This document shows, one piece after another, positions 52,355-62,168 of a stretch of DNA of 64,000 bases (position 1 is the stretch's first letter; each line of letters starts with the position of its first letter). A program made the translations under genes and the position numbers. Below the pieces are notes generated by a model. It was not told the DNA's origin, did not search any database, and saw only the letters and a list, made by a program, of their open reading frames with translations. The stretch lies in assembly GCA_014155875.1 (NCBI GenBank), contig JACEFZ010018338.1, forward strand, positions 180,001-244,000, given 5' to 3'. The stretch comes from Cepaea nemoralis (taxonomy: Eukaryota > Mollusca > Gastropoda > Stylommatophora > Helicidae).

Positions 52355-52493
52355 GGCCCAGCCTTTCTTGTTGGTAGCTGGCCATCTGCCCGTTATGCAT
52401 CCCTCGGTTCTCCACTCTATGGACTTCTCTAACTACCTCGTAGATGGACCAGCTCGTGGATTTGTGCTTCTCGTCCAGACACACAGCTACTCC

Positions 52494-54175
52494 CTAGCAG
52501 GATTCTAGGTAGCCGTAGGCCCTAGTGTTGATACCATCAGCACAAATCCATTTTTTCGTGTCCATGGGGCTCAGAGATGTTTTGTTCATCTCATAAACCC
52601 CTATCTGGTGGCCCTTGCTTCGTATGGCAACCTGTGTGTGCTTGTATTCCCGCTGACCGAACAGACTGTCCTTGTAGTGTTCGTGTCTGAGGTCCTTCTT
52701 CACAACTGCCCGAGCCACTCCTTTGGCTTTCTTGATGTTGGTGGCCTCCTCTAGGATTGAGTACATCTTCGGTCTGAGACCGACGAACTCAGCTATCGTG
52801 CGACCGTTGCATTCATCTTTGAATTTGCCAACCACCTTTTTATTCACAGTCGAATGGTTGGGGTGGTCACACGGATAATCTGAGAAGTCGTACCAGTCGG
52901 GGTGAGCCTTCATGTCCGCGTACACATCCTCAGTCTCCACCTGAAGTAGAAGGGAGTCAGTATCAGTGTAGCAGAGCTGGAGTCTATTACCGTATTGGGG
53001 TTTAAGCCTGTTGTACCAGAAGTCGTACATGAGGTACTTGGATTGGTCCAGGATGGCCTGCCCACAATAGACGGGTTTATTCAGCTGGACCTTGTTCTTG
53101 ATGCTGTGCACCGCCACCAGTCCACCGTTGAAGATTCTACACGATTCGTAGTTGGGGCTGGCGATTAATTTTCGGAGTCGGTCAGTCTCGGTGCCTCTGA
53201 CAAGGTTGACTCTGATGCGTTTGCGAACGTTCTCCATACTCTTCCCGAAGACGGCATTGTTCATCAGCTTGAAGAAGTCCTTCTCAAATTCCGACTTGGC
53301 TTGGGCTCGTAGAGAGGTGTTCATCTCTATGTAGGGCTTCATCCATTGGGACTGATTGAACTTGATGGCTCGGTGGATCTGGGTGACCTCTAGACCGAGG
53401 CTGTGATAGAGTTTGAGATTGCGGTAGTGGACGACGTATCGCTCCTTGTTGTGGAGGTGAGGTACCAGCTTTGTTTGCTCCGTGAACTTACCCCCCAGTT
53501 TGTTCTGGAGCTCGCGCTGATAGCTGCTCAACCAGGCCTCTGGGATGGTCATGGTTTCTGGAGCTAGCGGATAGTCGCTGTGGGCTTCATGTAGATGCGC
53601 TGGGTACTTCATATCAACCTCAACAAGCCATCCCTCTGGGGCGTTGTCGGGGGTGTTGAGTACCTCCTCGAGAGTTGGATTGGCCCATTGGAACCCTCCG
53701 GTGGGGAGGTATTCCATCATGGCCCACCCATACAGGTTATTTGCATCTAGGTACATGATCCACGAATTGGGTGTTGTGGGGTCATAGTCTGAAGTCTTGG
53801 GGTTGTTGGCCTTAGCATACCGCTTGGAGACCATGGCCACACCCCCTCGGAGTCCCTTCTCAAAGAGGAGGTGCATGTCCAAGTCGGTTAGGAGCTCGAG
53901 TTGCACCTTCGTCTTTTTTAGGAGCGCGTCCCATGCCAGGCCGGGTGCACTGATGTAGTGGGCTGGGTCGAGCTGATATACCTCCATAGCAGGTGTCTCG
54001 GAATGCCTCGAACATATCAGCCAACAGACCGACGTCTGTTTTCAGGTATAGGTCGTGGTAGCCTCCGAGTGTTTTGCAATCGAGTTCCTGCCACACTTTC
54101 TGGGCGTGGGCATAGTCAGAGTCACTGATTCCTTCTAGGGTGAGCTTGCTGTAGAAGGCCTCTTTGGGTGGTAGG
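52494..54175 (-). pseudogene. Protein-primed type DNA polymerase B, truncated and frameshifted
   Basis: The 3' part of the gene is an open 497-codon frame with motif A (YLDANNLYGWAM), motif B (KLMNNAVFGKSMENV), motif C (LCYTDTDSLLLQ) and the KFKDE thumb-type motif, all intact. Upstream, the coding frame continues with YHDLYLKTDVGLLADMFEAF in a different frame; a single extra base near 53985-53990 explains the shift. At 54176 a Gypsy LTR replaces the rest, so the exonuclease and terminal-protein-type N-terminus are missing from the window. This enzyme would copy the element from protein-primed ends. Confidence 0.93.
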
Positions 54176-54487
54176 TGTAACAGTATAGCTTAGGAGTAAA
54201 GAGTTAGGGAATGCTGCGCATTCATTAACTAGTGGGAAACCATAGTTGGTGAACGTGTGTGCACGAATGGATAGACGTATCCAGGGCTTGCATACACGTC
54301 ACTTGGGGACTGGAAATTCAAGAGGTAAACAACAAGAATGTCGGAGTTTTCCATCATGTTGAAGATGAATGATTTTCACCTAATAAACGTATGAATTTAT
54401 AAAAGACGAGACTTGTCCACTATATTATCACGAGCCTTCCACACTCAGCATTGTTATATCATCTCGGCCACTGTGATATAGGCTGAA
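54176..54487 (+). repeat. Gypsy 5' LTR (copy B), inside the polymerase gene
   Basis: Begins TGTAACAGTATAGCTTAGG directly after polymerase codons and ends before a primer-binding-like TTGGTGCC at 54488. It has a TAATAAACG poly-A-type signal. The partner LTR is at 57467-57730; the 5' copy is about 50 bases longer. Confidence 0.85.
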
Positions 54488-55942
54488 TTGGTGCCGTCGA
54501 CCTCAAGATTGCAAACATGGGATGTAGCGAAGATTGTTGACAAGCAAAGAACAAACGAAGGAGTGTTTTGTCTACGTCTGGAAACAGATGTTATGGAAGT
54601 TTTCAAGTAATTAATAAGAGACGCAACAACTAAAAGCCCGCCCAGGGGTAGTTGTTGTGATTTCTCAGTGTTTATTAAGAGGATTTCTCAGTAAAGGTCA
54701 GAAGGTTTGATAATCTTATTTTATAGAAAGACTGATAGTTTTGTATGCATAACTCAATAATATACAGTGCCCTGATCGCTGACCTACGCTGTTGTTTTGA
54801 TGAGATCAAGAATTGCCGTTTTACAGCGAAAATTGCAAATAATATAATGATGTCGCTGCTGATTGCATCTTACGATTTATAAAGTAACCTTGTACCTCGG
54901 GAAATAAATTGTCTTTACACCCGAACGATCAGCTCCAAATTAAAATAGAGAACTATCGAGAATGGAAAAATTTATGAGCATGGTTTCAGCTCACTGGACT
55001 GTTTGAGGTGGAGTCAATGTCAAATTGCACTTTCTGTAATTCTCGAATCAAGCTGGTCAACAGTCACTTCAGCTAAGTGAAGGCGTTGATGAATCTGGTC
55101 AACTTATCTCAAGTCAAATTGGTTTCAATTGATTTAAACTGACTGTTGTTGGAACGCCACATAACAAGTAATGTTCCGAGTGCTGAAACAGAGTGGCCAT
55201 CGTCAGGCTTGAATCCATCCATTGTTGACTTGCTCGTTTTTTCTCTGAAACGTATGGATGTTCCAGATATGCTGTCGTGTCAGATTTGCTGAGACCGTTA
55301 AATGTTGTCGGTTGAAATACAGTGAAGGTGACCTTGCTTGTCGGAAGGTAAACTCCAGAATTTTTAGTCAAGCAATCGATCAATCAATTAATCAATCAAT
55401 CAATTAATCAAGCAACCAATCGATCAGTCAATCAAGCAATCAATCGATCAGTCAATCAAGTAATCAATCGATCAATTAATCACGCAATCGATCAATCAGT
55501 CAATCAATCGATCAATCACTCAAGCAATCAATCAGTCCGTATTGTATCGAGCGTTGTAAATTTAAAAGCCAAACGAGCATAATCAGCGGCATGTAAACAA
55601 CTGGAAGGAATCGACTTCGATTGAGCTGAGAAGTCCAGAGGCTCTTCTTTTTCTGCTCCTTTCAAGTTTTGTCGATCAGAGTCCTTTTATGTCAAGATCC
55701 TCGATTGGAATTTTTTGCATCAGGATGGTCAATTAGAGTCCCTTTTATTAGGATTCGCGATTGGAACTGGAATTTTTTTCATCAAGATCATCGGTTGGAA
55801 TCTTTTTCGTCTAGGTTAGGTAATGGATAGTTTTAGATTAATTAATTGAACAGAATATTTCTTGATGATTACTTTGAAATAATATTGTATGAAAATATTT
55901 GTATATTATATTGCTTGATAATTTCCATTATAGAATTTTAGG
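54488..55942 (+). mobile_element. 5' untranslated region of Gypsy copy B
   Basis: Starts with a likely primer binding site TGGTGCC, the complement of a tRNA 3' end GGCACCA. It then runs 1.45 kb without a gene and contains GAAAGCCCGCCCAGGGGTAG-like sequence (near 54630) that recurs at 57860. A long tetranucleotide-type repeat lies at 55366-55537. Confidence 0.75.
55366..55537. repeat. AATC/ATCG-type tetranucleotide repeat
   Basis: Imperfect alternation of AATC, GATC, AAGC and AGTC units. It is part of the Gypsy leader. Confidence 0.85.
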
Positions 55943-56953
55943 ATGGAGCCCCAAGATTTTTCTCAGGTATTGAGTGGAGTTGGCGGAGCAATATCAAAGT
56001 TGGATGCAGTATTGAGACAGCAAAGTGTAATCAGTGATGTGGAGAGATTTAATGGACAGGCGAATCAGTTTAAGAAATGGATTATTTCTATTGAGAAACA
56101 TGCGTATCTAGTGAACGCTACAGATGAGGATAAAAAGAATTTAGCATATAGAACTAGTACAAGTCCAGTTTCTGACCATATAAGAAGAAAGCTAGAAGCG
56201 GGAGGAGATGAAACCTGGGAACAATTCAAAACCGACCTGGCACATAAATACGCAGAAATTACTGATCCACAACACGCATTCTCAGTGTTGCGACAAACGA
56301 GACAAAATGTTACGGAAAGTGTACAGCTATACAGTGATAGGTTAATTAATTTAGCTGAGGAGTCATTTTTGGGACAGAATGTACGAGCTGAAGAAGTGGA
56401 ACGGATGTTGGTGGGGATTTTTGTTGATGGGATTAGGTCAGATGGATTGAAATTTAAGTTATTGAGAGAGAATCCTGCAAGATTGTCACAAGCGGTAGAT
56501 ATCGCCATACAAGAAGAAAGCTTGAGGAGAAGGTTTAGATTGAGAGTAGGACGAGAGTTAGGTAGTAGTTCGGAGGATAGAATTGAAGAACCTATGGAAA
56601 TAGGACAGTATAGACATGGATGGAGAGGAAGACGAGGAGAAGTACAGATGGTACAAAGAAACACTAACGCATATAATCAAGGTAGAGAAGGACAAGTGAG
56701 AAATACTGTAAGAAACATGGAAGGTAACACAAATAACACGAATGTGGTTTGTTGGGGATGCCACCAACGTGGGCACATTTTTCGCTTCTGTGGTAACAGA
56801 CGTCTCCCATCGAATACACAAAGTAATAGAGGTGTTCAGACGAATACACAGAACAGAACTGCAAATAGCAGATCAGCAAATGGGAATTATGGAGAAATGC
56901 AGAGAAATTTTAGAAGATCAGGAAATCAGGGAAATTGGCATCCCGCTTACTGA
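55943..56953 (+). CDS. Gypsy gag with CCHC zinc knuckle, 336 residues
   Basis: Starts MEPQDFSQVLSGVGGAISKL. The capsid-like helical region includes RFNGQANQFKKWIISIEKH, then WEQFKTDLAHKYAEI and SVQLYSDRLINLAEESF. A basic linker (HGWRGRRGE) leads to the zinc knuckle CWGCHQRGHIFRFC (C-x2-C-x4-H-x4-C, about residues 270-283) and an Asn/Arg-rich tail. Gag would form the particle and bind RNA. The gene is intact. It overlaps the protease frame by 40 bases, with a slippery site in the overlap. Confidence 0.92.
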   Translation: MEPQDFSQVLSGVGGAISKLDAVLRQQSVISDVERFNGQANQFKKWIISIEKHAYLVNATDEDKKNLAYRTSTSPVSDHIRRKLEAGGDETWEQFKTDLAHKYAEITDPQHAFSVLRQTRQNVTESVQLYSDRLINLAEESFLGQNVRAEEVERMLVGIFVDGIRSDGLKFKLLRENPARLSQAVDIAIQEESLRRRFRLRVGRELGSSSEDRIEEPMEIGQYRHGWRGRRGEVQMVQRNTNAYNQGREGQVRNTVRNMEGNTNNTNVVCWGCHQRGHIFRFCGNRRLPSNTQSNRGVQTNTQNRTANSRSANGNYGEMQRNFRRSGNQGNWHPAY

Positions 56954-57471
56954 ACAGGATCGGCAGTAGGGGGGAAGATAGTAAGATCCAAAAGATGCAT
57001 CAATGTATTAAAAACCCAAATGATGAGTATAATAGGACATTTAGAAATAAAAAACATAAGAAGTTATCTCCTCAAGGCGAGATAAAACAGTTGTCACTAA
57101 ATATGGTTGATCCTAGCTCATGTATAGTAGAAATAGGAAAATATAAAGTTAGAACATTAGTTGACTCGGGAGCACAAGTTAGCGTGATTAAAGAAACATT
57201 TTTATATCGAATGTTAAAAAATTGTAAAATATTTAGAATTCAGGAGAATCTTCATTCGGTAACTGGACACAGATTAGAAGTGCTTGGACAAACGATAATA
57301 AATTTTAAATTAGGAGGGATAAATGTTAGGCATATGTTCCATGTGGTCAAGGATTTAAATAGAAATATGATATTGGGTAGAGATTTTTTATTGAAAAATG
57401 GGGTGAGACTTTTGTTTGATTTGCATAAATTAAAATTCCAAGATGTGTATGTAGATTTGGAAGAGGTGTAA
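56914..57471 (+). CDS. Gypsy aspartic protease (Gag-Pol continuation), truncated after protease
   Basis: Opens at 56914 in the -1 frame relative to gag. It contains the active site VDSGAQVSVI, then LEVLGQTIINFKLGG, HVVKDLNRNM and GRDFLLKNGVR, the C-terminal GRDFL signature. The frame runs directly into the 3' LTR at 57467 after VDLEE and stops at once. RT, RNase H, integrase and the 3' untranslated region are all absent. In the copy at 24593 the equivalent sequence continues into pol, so this copy carries a precise deletion from protease to LTR. Confidence 0.88.
   Translation, partial: KIRKSGKLASRLLNRIGSRGEDSKIQKMHQCIKNPNDEYNRTFRNKKHKKLSPQGEIKQLSLNMVDPSSCIVEIGKYKVRTLVDSGAQVSVIKETFLYRMLKNCKIFRIQENLHSVTGHRLEVLGQTIINFKLGGINVRHMFHVVKDLNRNMILGRDFLLKNGVRLLFDLHKLKFQDVYVDLEEV
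56929..56935 (+). promoter_or_regulatory. Probable -1 ribosomal frameshift site GGGAAAT
   Basis: The heptamer GGGAAAT fits the X XXY YYZ rule in the gag frame (G GGA AAT). It lies inside the 40-base overlap (56914-56953) between gag and the -1 frame that encodes the protease, 18 bases before the gag stop. This is where Gypsy elements shift frame to make Gag-Pol. Confidence 0.75.
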
Positions 57472-57730
57472 CAGTAAAGGGAGTAGCTTAGGAGTAAAGA
57501 GTTAAGGACTGCTGCGCATTCCTTGACTAAAGGGAAAACCATAGCTAGTGAACGTGTGTGCACGAATGAAGAAGTGTATCTAGGCTGGCACACACGTCAC
57601 TTGGGGGTCAGCTAGCAAGAGAGTAGGTAAACATCGGAATTTGAGCCTACCATCATTATGCTGTAGTGGAACGATTCGACAAATAAAGAATGTTATAAAC
57701 AACGGAGACTTGTGTCCTATACAGGTTGAT
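57467..57730 (+). repeat. Gypsy LTR following the protease
   Basis: Starts TGTAACAGTAAAGGGAGTAGC and ends before TTTGGTGCC. It matches the LTR at 54176 through AGCTTAGGAGTAAAGAGTTA and GTGAACGTGTGTGCACGAAT. A new primer site and leader follow it, so it also acts as the 5' LTR of the next copy. Confidence 0.85.
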
Positions 57731-58171
57731 TTGGTGCCTTTGACCTCAAAGAGCAACATGGGATGTTGAGGAGAGAGTTACCGCCATGGAATATTGTTGT
57801 GTCTGGGCGTCTGGAGAAGGAAGTTTTTAAGTAAATAATAATAAGAAACGCAACAGCTGAAAGCCCGCCCAGGGGTAGTTGTTGTGGGTTCTCAGTGTAT
57901 TTCTGTTTAAAAAGCAGATCGATTTCTCAGGCCAGCTCAAAAAGGTTTGATTGTTAAACTAATTTTTTTGAAAGACTGATGTTTTTATCTGATAAATAGT
58001 CTGAAATAACTTGATCAATGACCAACGCTAATTGCATAATGAGATCAAGTAATGCCGTTTTGCCTCAAAAACTAGTACACAAGGTTATCAGAATGAACTC
58101 GCTGATTACATGTTACAGCTTGTGAACTCTCGAGGTACCAGGAATGATTTGATTTCAACAGAACGATAAGC
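57731..58171 (+). mobile_element. Leader of a tandem Gypsy copy (copy D), part 1
   Basis: Parallels 54488-54930: TGGTGCC, CAACATGGGATGT, GCAACAGCTGAAAGCCCGCC, AGGGGTAGTTGTTGTG. It is broken at 58172 by a LINE and resumes at 62169. Confidence 0.8.
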
Positions 58172-58246
58172 TGATCCAAATATCCCCATTGGCACCTTGC
58201 CGTCTTGACAGACGATAGTTTGTGCTTTAAAAAGGCGTAATAACTT

Positions 58247-60184
58247 TTAACTATGGCGGTAGCGAGTGTGACTGATAAGGCCAATTTGCGCTGTAAATGT
58301 CCGTTCACAGTGGGTGCATGTGAACACGTGGTCATTTCCACCATCATGCACCATCTTACGTCTCAAACGCTTGGTGTGTGACTTTTCTGCAATAATTTTC
58401 TCCTTTGACTTTATTCCATTTCTGATATTTGCCCTCCATGCAACACGTTCAGCGGCGACTTGCTCCCAATGTGCATTATCAATGCCTGTATCAATCATGT
58501 CCCGCTTACACACATCTTTGTATCGTAGTAGAGGCCGATCCTGAGATCTCTTACCCATCTGTAATTCACCAAAAAAGATATCCTTTGGTATTCTACCATC
58601 ATCCATCCTCCTAAGATGTCCTATCCATCTAAGTCTACGAAGACTGAGCATGGAATAAACTGTCACACAACCTGATCTTTCCAATACTTCAGTATTTGTG
58701 ATTTTGTCTTGCCACTTAATACCAAGAATTCTTCGCAGACACCGCATATGAAAGCTGTTTAAATTGTTCTCTTGGTGTGAGTAAGTTGTCCAGGTTTCAC
58801 TGCCATAGAGAAGAGTACTAAGGACACATGCTTGATAGACAAGGACTTTTGTTTTGGCAGTAAGCTTCCTGTTCTCCCAGACTCTTTTTCTTAACCTGTT
58901 CATTGTTGTTGCTGCCTTACCAATCCGGATGTTGATTTCCTGATCTAGGGATAATTTGCTATTTACCACTGATCCTAGATATGTAAAATGGTCTACTATC
59001 TCTAGTTCGGCGTCGTCAATAAAGATTGATGGTACCTCATGTGCACCTTGTGACATAATCTGTGTCTTCTTTTTGCTAATTGTTAAACCAAATTCAGAAC
59101 AAGCATTGGAGAATGCAGATAGTAGACATTGCAATTCTTCCTCAGAGTGGGTCGTAACTGCAGCATCATCTGCAAAAAGCAACTCTCTGATCAGTACCCT
59201 CCTAATTTTGGTCTTAGCCTTCAATCTCTGAGAATTGTAGAGGCCGCCATCTGAGCGTGAGTGAATGTATATACCACCATCCTGATCACGAAATGCATAT
59301 TTCAGTAGAAGTGAAAAGTATATTCCAAAGAGGGTGGGAGCTAGTACACAACCTTGCTTAACTCCACTCTTGATTTCAAATTCTTCAGAAGTTGCACCAT
59401 CAAACTTGATTATACCCTTCATGCCTGTGTGGAACGATTCCACAATGGACAGAAGAGTTGGTGGGCAGCCAATCTTCTTTAGTGCCTTGAACAGACCCTC
59501 ACGACTGACCAAATCAAATGCCTTTGTGAGGTCGATGAAGGCAATAAACAGTGGTTGATTCTGTTCACGGCATTTTTCTTGCATTTGTCGCAATGAGAAT
59601 ATCATATCAGTGGTAGACCGGTTCTGTCGAAAGCCACACTGTGATTCGGGGTAGACTTGATCTCCTAGGACTTGAAGTCTGCGCAGAACAATTCTGGCAA
59701 ATACTTTTCCAACAATACACAGAAGTGAGATACCCCTATAGTTGTTGCAGTCGCTCCGATCGCCCTTGTTCTTGTACAGTGTTATGATGCTTGAATCTTT
59801 GAAATCCTGTGGGACTTGTCCTTCACGCCAGCATAGCTCTATTAGCTGGTGGATCTGTATAGTGAGTGTGTCTTGCCCACTCCTGATAACCTCTATTGGA
59901 ATCCCATCCTTACCTGGAGCCTTGCCAGATGCAAGTTCATTTATAGCACACTTAACTTCTGTTATGGTGGGAAGTGTGTCCAGGTGGTCAAGAGTTGGTA
60001 GAGCCTCTATGGCGTTGAGGGCATCATCCGCTAGTTTGGTCTCACTTGAGTAAAGCTCCAAATAGTGCTCTACCCATCTGTCCATCTGCTGTTTCTTATC
60101 AGTAATGACTTCTCCAGTCAAGGTTTTCAATGGTGCACTTCTTTTGATCACTGGACCACAAGCTTTCTTTATTCCTTCCTTCAT
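58247..60184 (-). CDS. LINE reverse transcriptase with C-terminal C2H2 finger
   Basis: A 645-codon frame: pre-RT (HLDTLPTITEVKCAINELA, then GKAPGKDGIP), RT motifs (LYKNKGDRSDCNNYRGISLL, QCGFRQNRSTTDMIF, motif A FIDLTKAFD, GVKQGCVLAPTLFGI, active site LLFADDAAV), the GSETWTTYSH and RCLRRILGIKW regions, and a C-terminal zinc finger CTHCERTFTAQIGLISHTRYRH (C-x2-C-x12-H-x4-H). It copies LINE RNA at the target site. The frame is intact but is offset from the endonuclease frame near 60150. Confidence 0.93.
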   Translation of the reverse strand: MKEGIKKACGPVIKRSAPLKTLTGEVITDKKQQMDRWVEHYLELYSSETKLADDALNAIEALPTLDHLDTLPTITEVKCAINELASGKAPGKDGIPIEVIRSGQDTLTIQIHQLIELCWREGQVPQDFKDSSIITLYKNKGDRSDCNNYRGISLLCIVGKVFARIVLRRLQVLGDQVYPESQCGFRQNRSTTDMIFSLRQMQEKCREQNQPLFIAFIDLTKAFDLVSREGLFKALKKIGCPPTLLSIVESFHTGMKGIIKFDGATSEEFEIKSGVKQGCVLAPTLFGIYFSLLLKYAFRDQDGGIYIHSRSDGGLYNSQRLKAKTKIRRVLIRELLFADDAAVTTHSEEELQCLLSAFSNACSEFGLTISKKKTQIMSQGAHEVPSIFIDDAELEIVDHFTYLGSVVNSKLSLDQEINIRIGKAATTMNRLRKRVWENRKLTAKTKVLVYQACVLSTLLYGSETWTTYSHQENNLNSFHMRCLRRILGIKWQDKITNTEVLERSGCVTVYSMLSLRRLRWIGHLRRMDDGRIPKDIFFGELQMGKRSQDRPLLRYKDVCKRDMIDTGIDNAHWEQVAAERVAWRANIRNGIKSKEKIIAEKSHTKRLRRKMVHDGGNDHVFTCTHCERTFTAQIGLISHTRYRHS

Positions 60185-61385
60185 ACATGCTTCTTATGTC
60201 TCCCTTATCACTTGCGATTTGAATGGACTCACATAACTTGATCCAATAATCATTTGCACACTGCCTGGCAGCCTTTTGCACATCCTTCCTAGCTTGCCTT
60301 AGCTCACTCAGAGTGTTACGCGTTGGTCTTTCCTTGTTTCTTAAGAGAGCTTTCTTCTTCTTATCAATCAGGGGCTGCAGAGTCTCGCTGTTGGCCGCAA
60401 ACCAGTCCTGCCTCTTATGATCCACAGTGCCATAAACCCCTACGGCAGTTTTATAAAGAGTTTCCTTAATTTGACCCCACTTTTCATTTACTGTACAATT
60501 TTCTGGTGTATCAGTGAAAGCATCTTCAAGTTGCTGTTGAAACTGAAAGCACTTTTCAGGATCATGAGTGTTAATAATATTAATCCTGTGGCTAGATTTG
60601 TGTTTAGCTGTGTAGATTCTCTTTGGTCTCAGTCTAACCCTTGCAACAACCAAAGAATGATCCGTATCACAGTCAGCACTGTGGTAACTACGAGTCAATG
60701 ATATATGGTTCAGATGTTGTTTCCGTGTGATGATGAAGTCCAGCTGGTGCCAATGGCCGGATCTTGGATGTTTCCATGTGACCTTATGCATCTCTTTTGT
60801 TTTAAAAAAAGAGTTTGTAATACATAGGTCATTACTGGTGCAATGCTCCAGCAGCCTTTGCCCATTTTCATTCATTCGACCGATGTTGTATTTTCCAAGG
60901 CACACTGGCCATGAACTTGAGTCCTTGCCCACACGAGCATTGAAATCACCGAGCATATAAATGTAGTCAGATTTTGGAACTGCCTTGATCACGGAGTCTA
61001 ACTCCTCATAGAACATATCCTTCACATCATCAGAGGAATCGAGTGTCGGTGCATATGCAGTAATAATGGTGGCAAACCCAAAAGAGGTTGCCAAGCGCAG
61101 GGATAATAGTCTTTCATTTCCTCCTGCTGGAATTTCAATCATTCCCAGTAGCGAATTCTTCACTGCAAAGCCCACACCGTGTTGCCTTTTTTCTGCCTGC
61201 CCTCTACCCTTCCAGAAAAAGGTGTAGTTGTTTTCCCTGAGTGACCCTTCCTCAGCGAGGCGAGTCTCCTGCAGGCCAGCAATATCAATGTTAAGACGAT
61301 TGAGTTCGGCATCAATCACAGCCGTTTTTCTCACATTGTCAATATTGGTCAAGTCAGTGGAAAATCCTGGACACATGGTTCTCAC
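60099..61385 (-). CDS. LINE APE-type endonuclease
   Basis: Contains the exonuclease-endonuclease-phosphatase landmarks: LATWNVRT just upstream of the first ATG, GLQETRL (catalytic E), YMLGDFNARVG (D and N), QLDFIITRK and CDTDHSLVVARV (D-H). The ATWNVR segment is read from codons before any in-frame ATG, so the start is unclear. After the domain, a basic linker runs to about 60150, where the frame changes into that of the RT. It nicks target DNA. Confidence 0.92.
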   Translation of the reverse strand: MRTMCPGFSTDLTNIDNVRKTAVIDAELNRLNIDIAGLQETRLAEEGSLRENNYTFFWKGRGQAEKRQHGVGFAVKNSLLGMIEIPAGGNERLLSLRLATSFGFATIITAYAPTLDSSDDVKDMFYEELDSVIKAVPKSDYIYMLGDFNARVGKDSSSWPVCLGKYNIGRMNENGQRLLEHCTSNDLCITNSFFKTKEMHKVTWKHPRSGHWHQLDFIITRKQHLNHISLTRSYHSADCDTDHSLVVARVRLRPKRIYTAKHKSSHRINIINTHDPEKCFQFQQQLEDAFTDTPENCTVNEKWGQIKETLYKTAVGVYGTVDHKRQDWFAANSETLQPLIDKKKKALLRNKERPTRNTLSELRQARKDVQKAARQCANDYWIKLCESIQIASDKGDIRSMYEGRNKESLWSSDQKKCTIENLDWRSHY

Positions 61386-62168
61386 GTTCCAGGTTGCAAG
61401 CCGTAGCTTGAGGTTTCTATTTTTATTTTTGTTTGTACCTGGTGCATTGGTTTTACAGCCTGCGATTCAGATTTTGTCCTAGCCCCAAGCACCCATTGAA
61501 GCAGGCAGGCTGTGGCGGATCAGCACCCAATTGGCTGGGGGCTGCCCAGCTTGAGGCAGGCGGTAGCTGATCAGTGACACCTATAGGTGTCTCCCACCGT
61601 CAGAGGCAACGCGTGGCGCCCCATGTCTACGCCAACTGACAAGGACTTATAACCCGTAACAGTTGCCTCTCGCTTTGATTCCGAGACCAGTTAAGACCAG
61701 GGATGGAGTTATTGCCTCTCCATAGCACAAAGCCTGGGCTAAAATATAGAGATCATGTGTTGCCCATGCAGCATGATCCCTCTCTCGGCCCGCCTAGTTC
61801 ACTCCAGAGGAAAGGTAACACCCCTACATCTGGAACAAGACAAGCTGCAGAAGCTGCCGGATCAGCAAAGCAATGCTCTAACTGTCCGCCTGTCGGAGCT
61901 TCGATCCTAGACCAGTCGCCAACCAAGGCTTAGGGCCTGGTCTGCCCTGCCATGACAATTTTGTCTTTAGCTTGCATTTCCTCGCACCAGGGTAAGGCTT
62001 GTACCCTCCCAATTGCGCTCTTCCGCCCGAAGCCGTTGGCACAATGTGGGGTGTCGGGTTTGGTAAGCGCCGCCCAATGTTCGGCGCTAACAGAGACCAG
62101 GTAGTACCGTCTACTGTTATACGGTAGCTCAGTCATATCTGACTAAGACCTGACTGATGATCCAAATA

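Larger units (their letters stand above)
38105..54175. mobile_element. Polinton/Maverick-type virus-like element, right end cut
   Basis: The gene set defines it: major capsid protein, FtsK/HerA-type packaging ATPase, retroviral-type integrase and protein-primed type DNA polymerase B, in one block with small membrane-type genes. Base composition is clearly GC-richer than both flanks. The left limit is taken from the composition change and is approximate. The right end is not in the window because a Gypsy LTR begins at 54176 inside the polymerase gene. Terminal inverted repeats therefore cannot be compared. No adenain-like protease was found. Confidence 0.9.
58183..62157 (-). mobile_element. 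Full-length APE-type LINE with 11-bp target duplication
   Basis: Bounded by TGATCCAAATA at 58172-58182 and 62158-62168. It lies on the minus strand with a 5' untranslated part of about 0.75 kb (61400-62157), an endonuclease ORF and a reverse transcriptase ORF separated by one frame change, and a short 3' tail without poly-A. It inserted into a Gypsy leader, whose two halves still match the leader at 54488-55942. The fragments at 6139-9803 belong to the same family. Confidence 0.93.
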
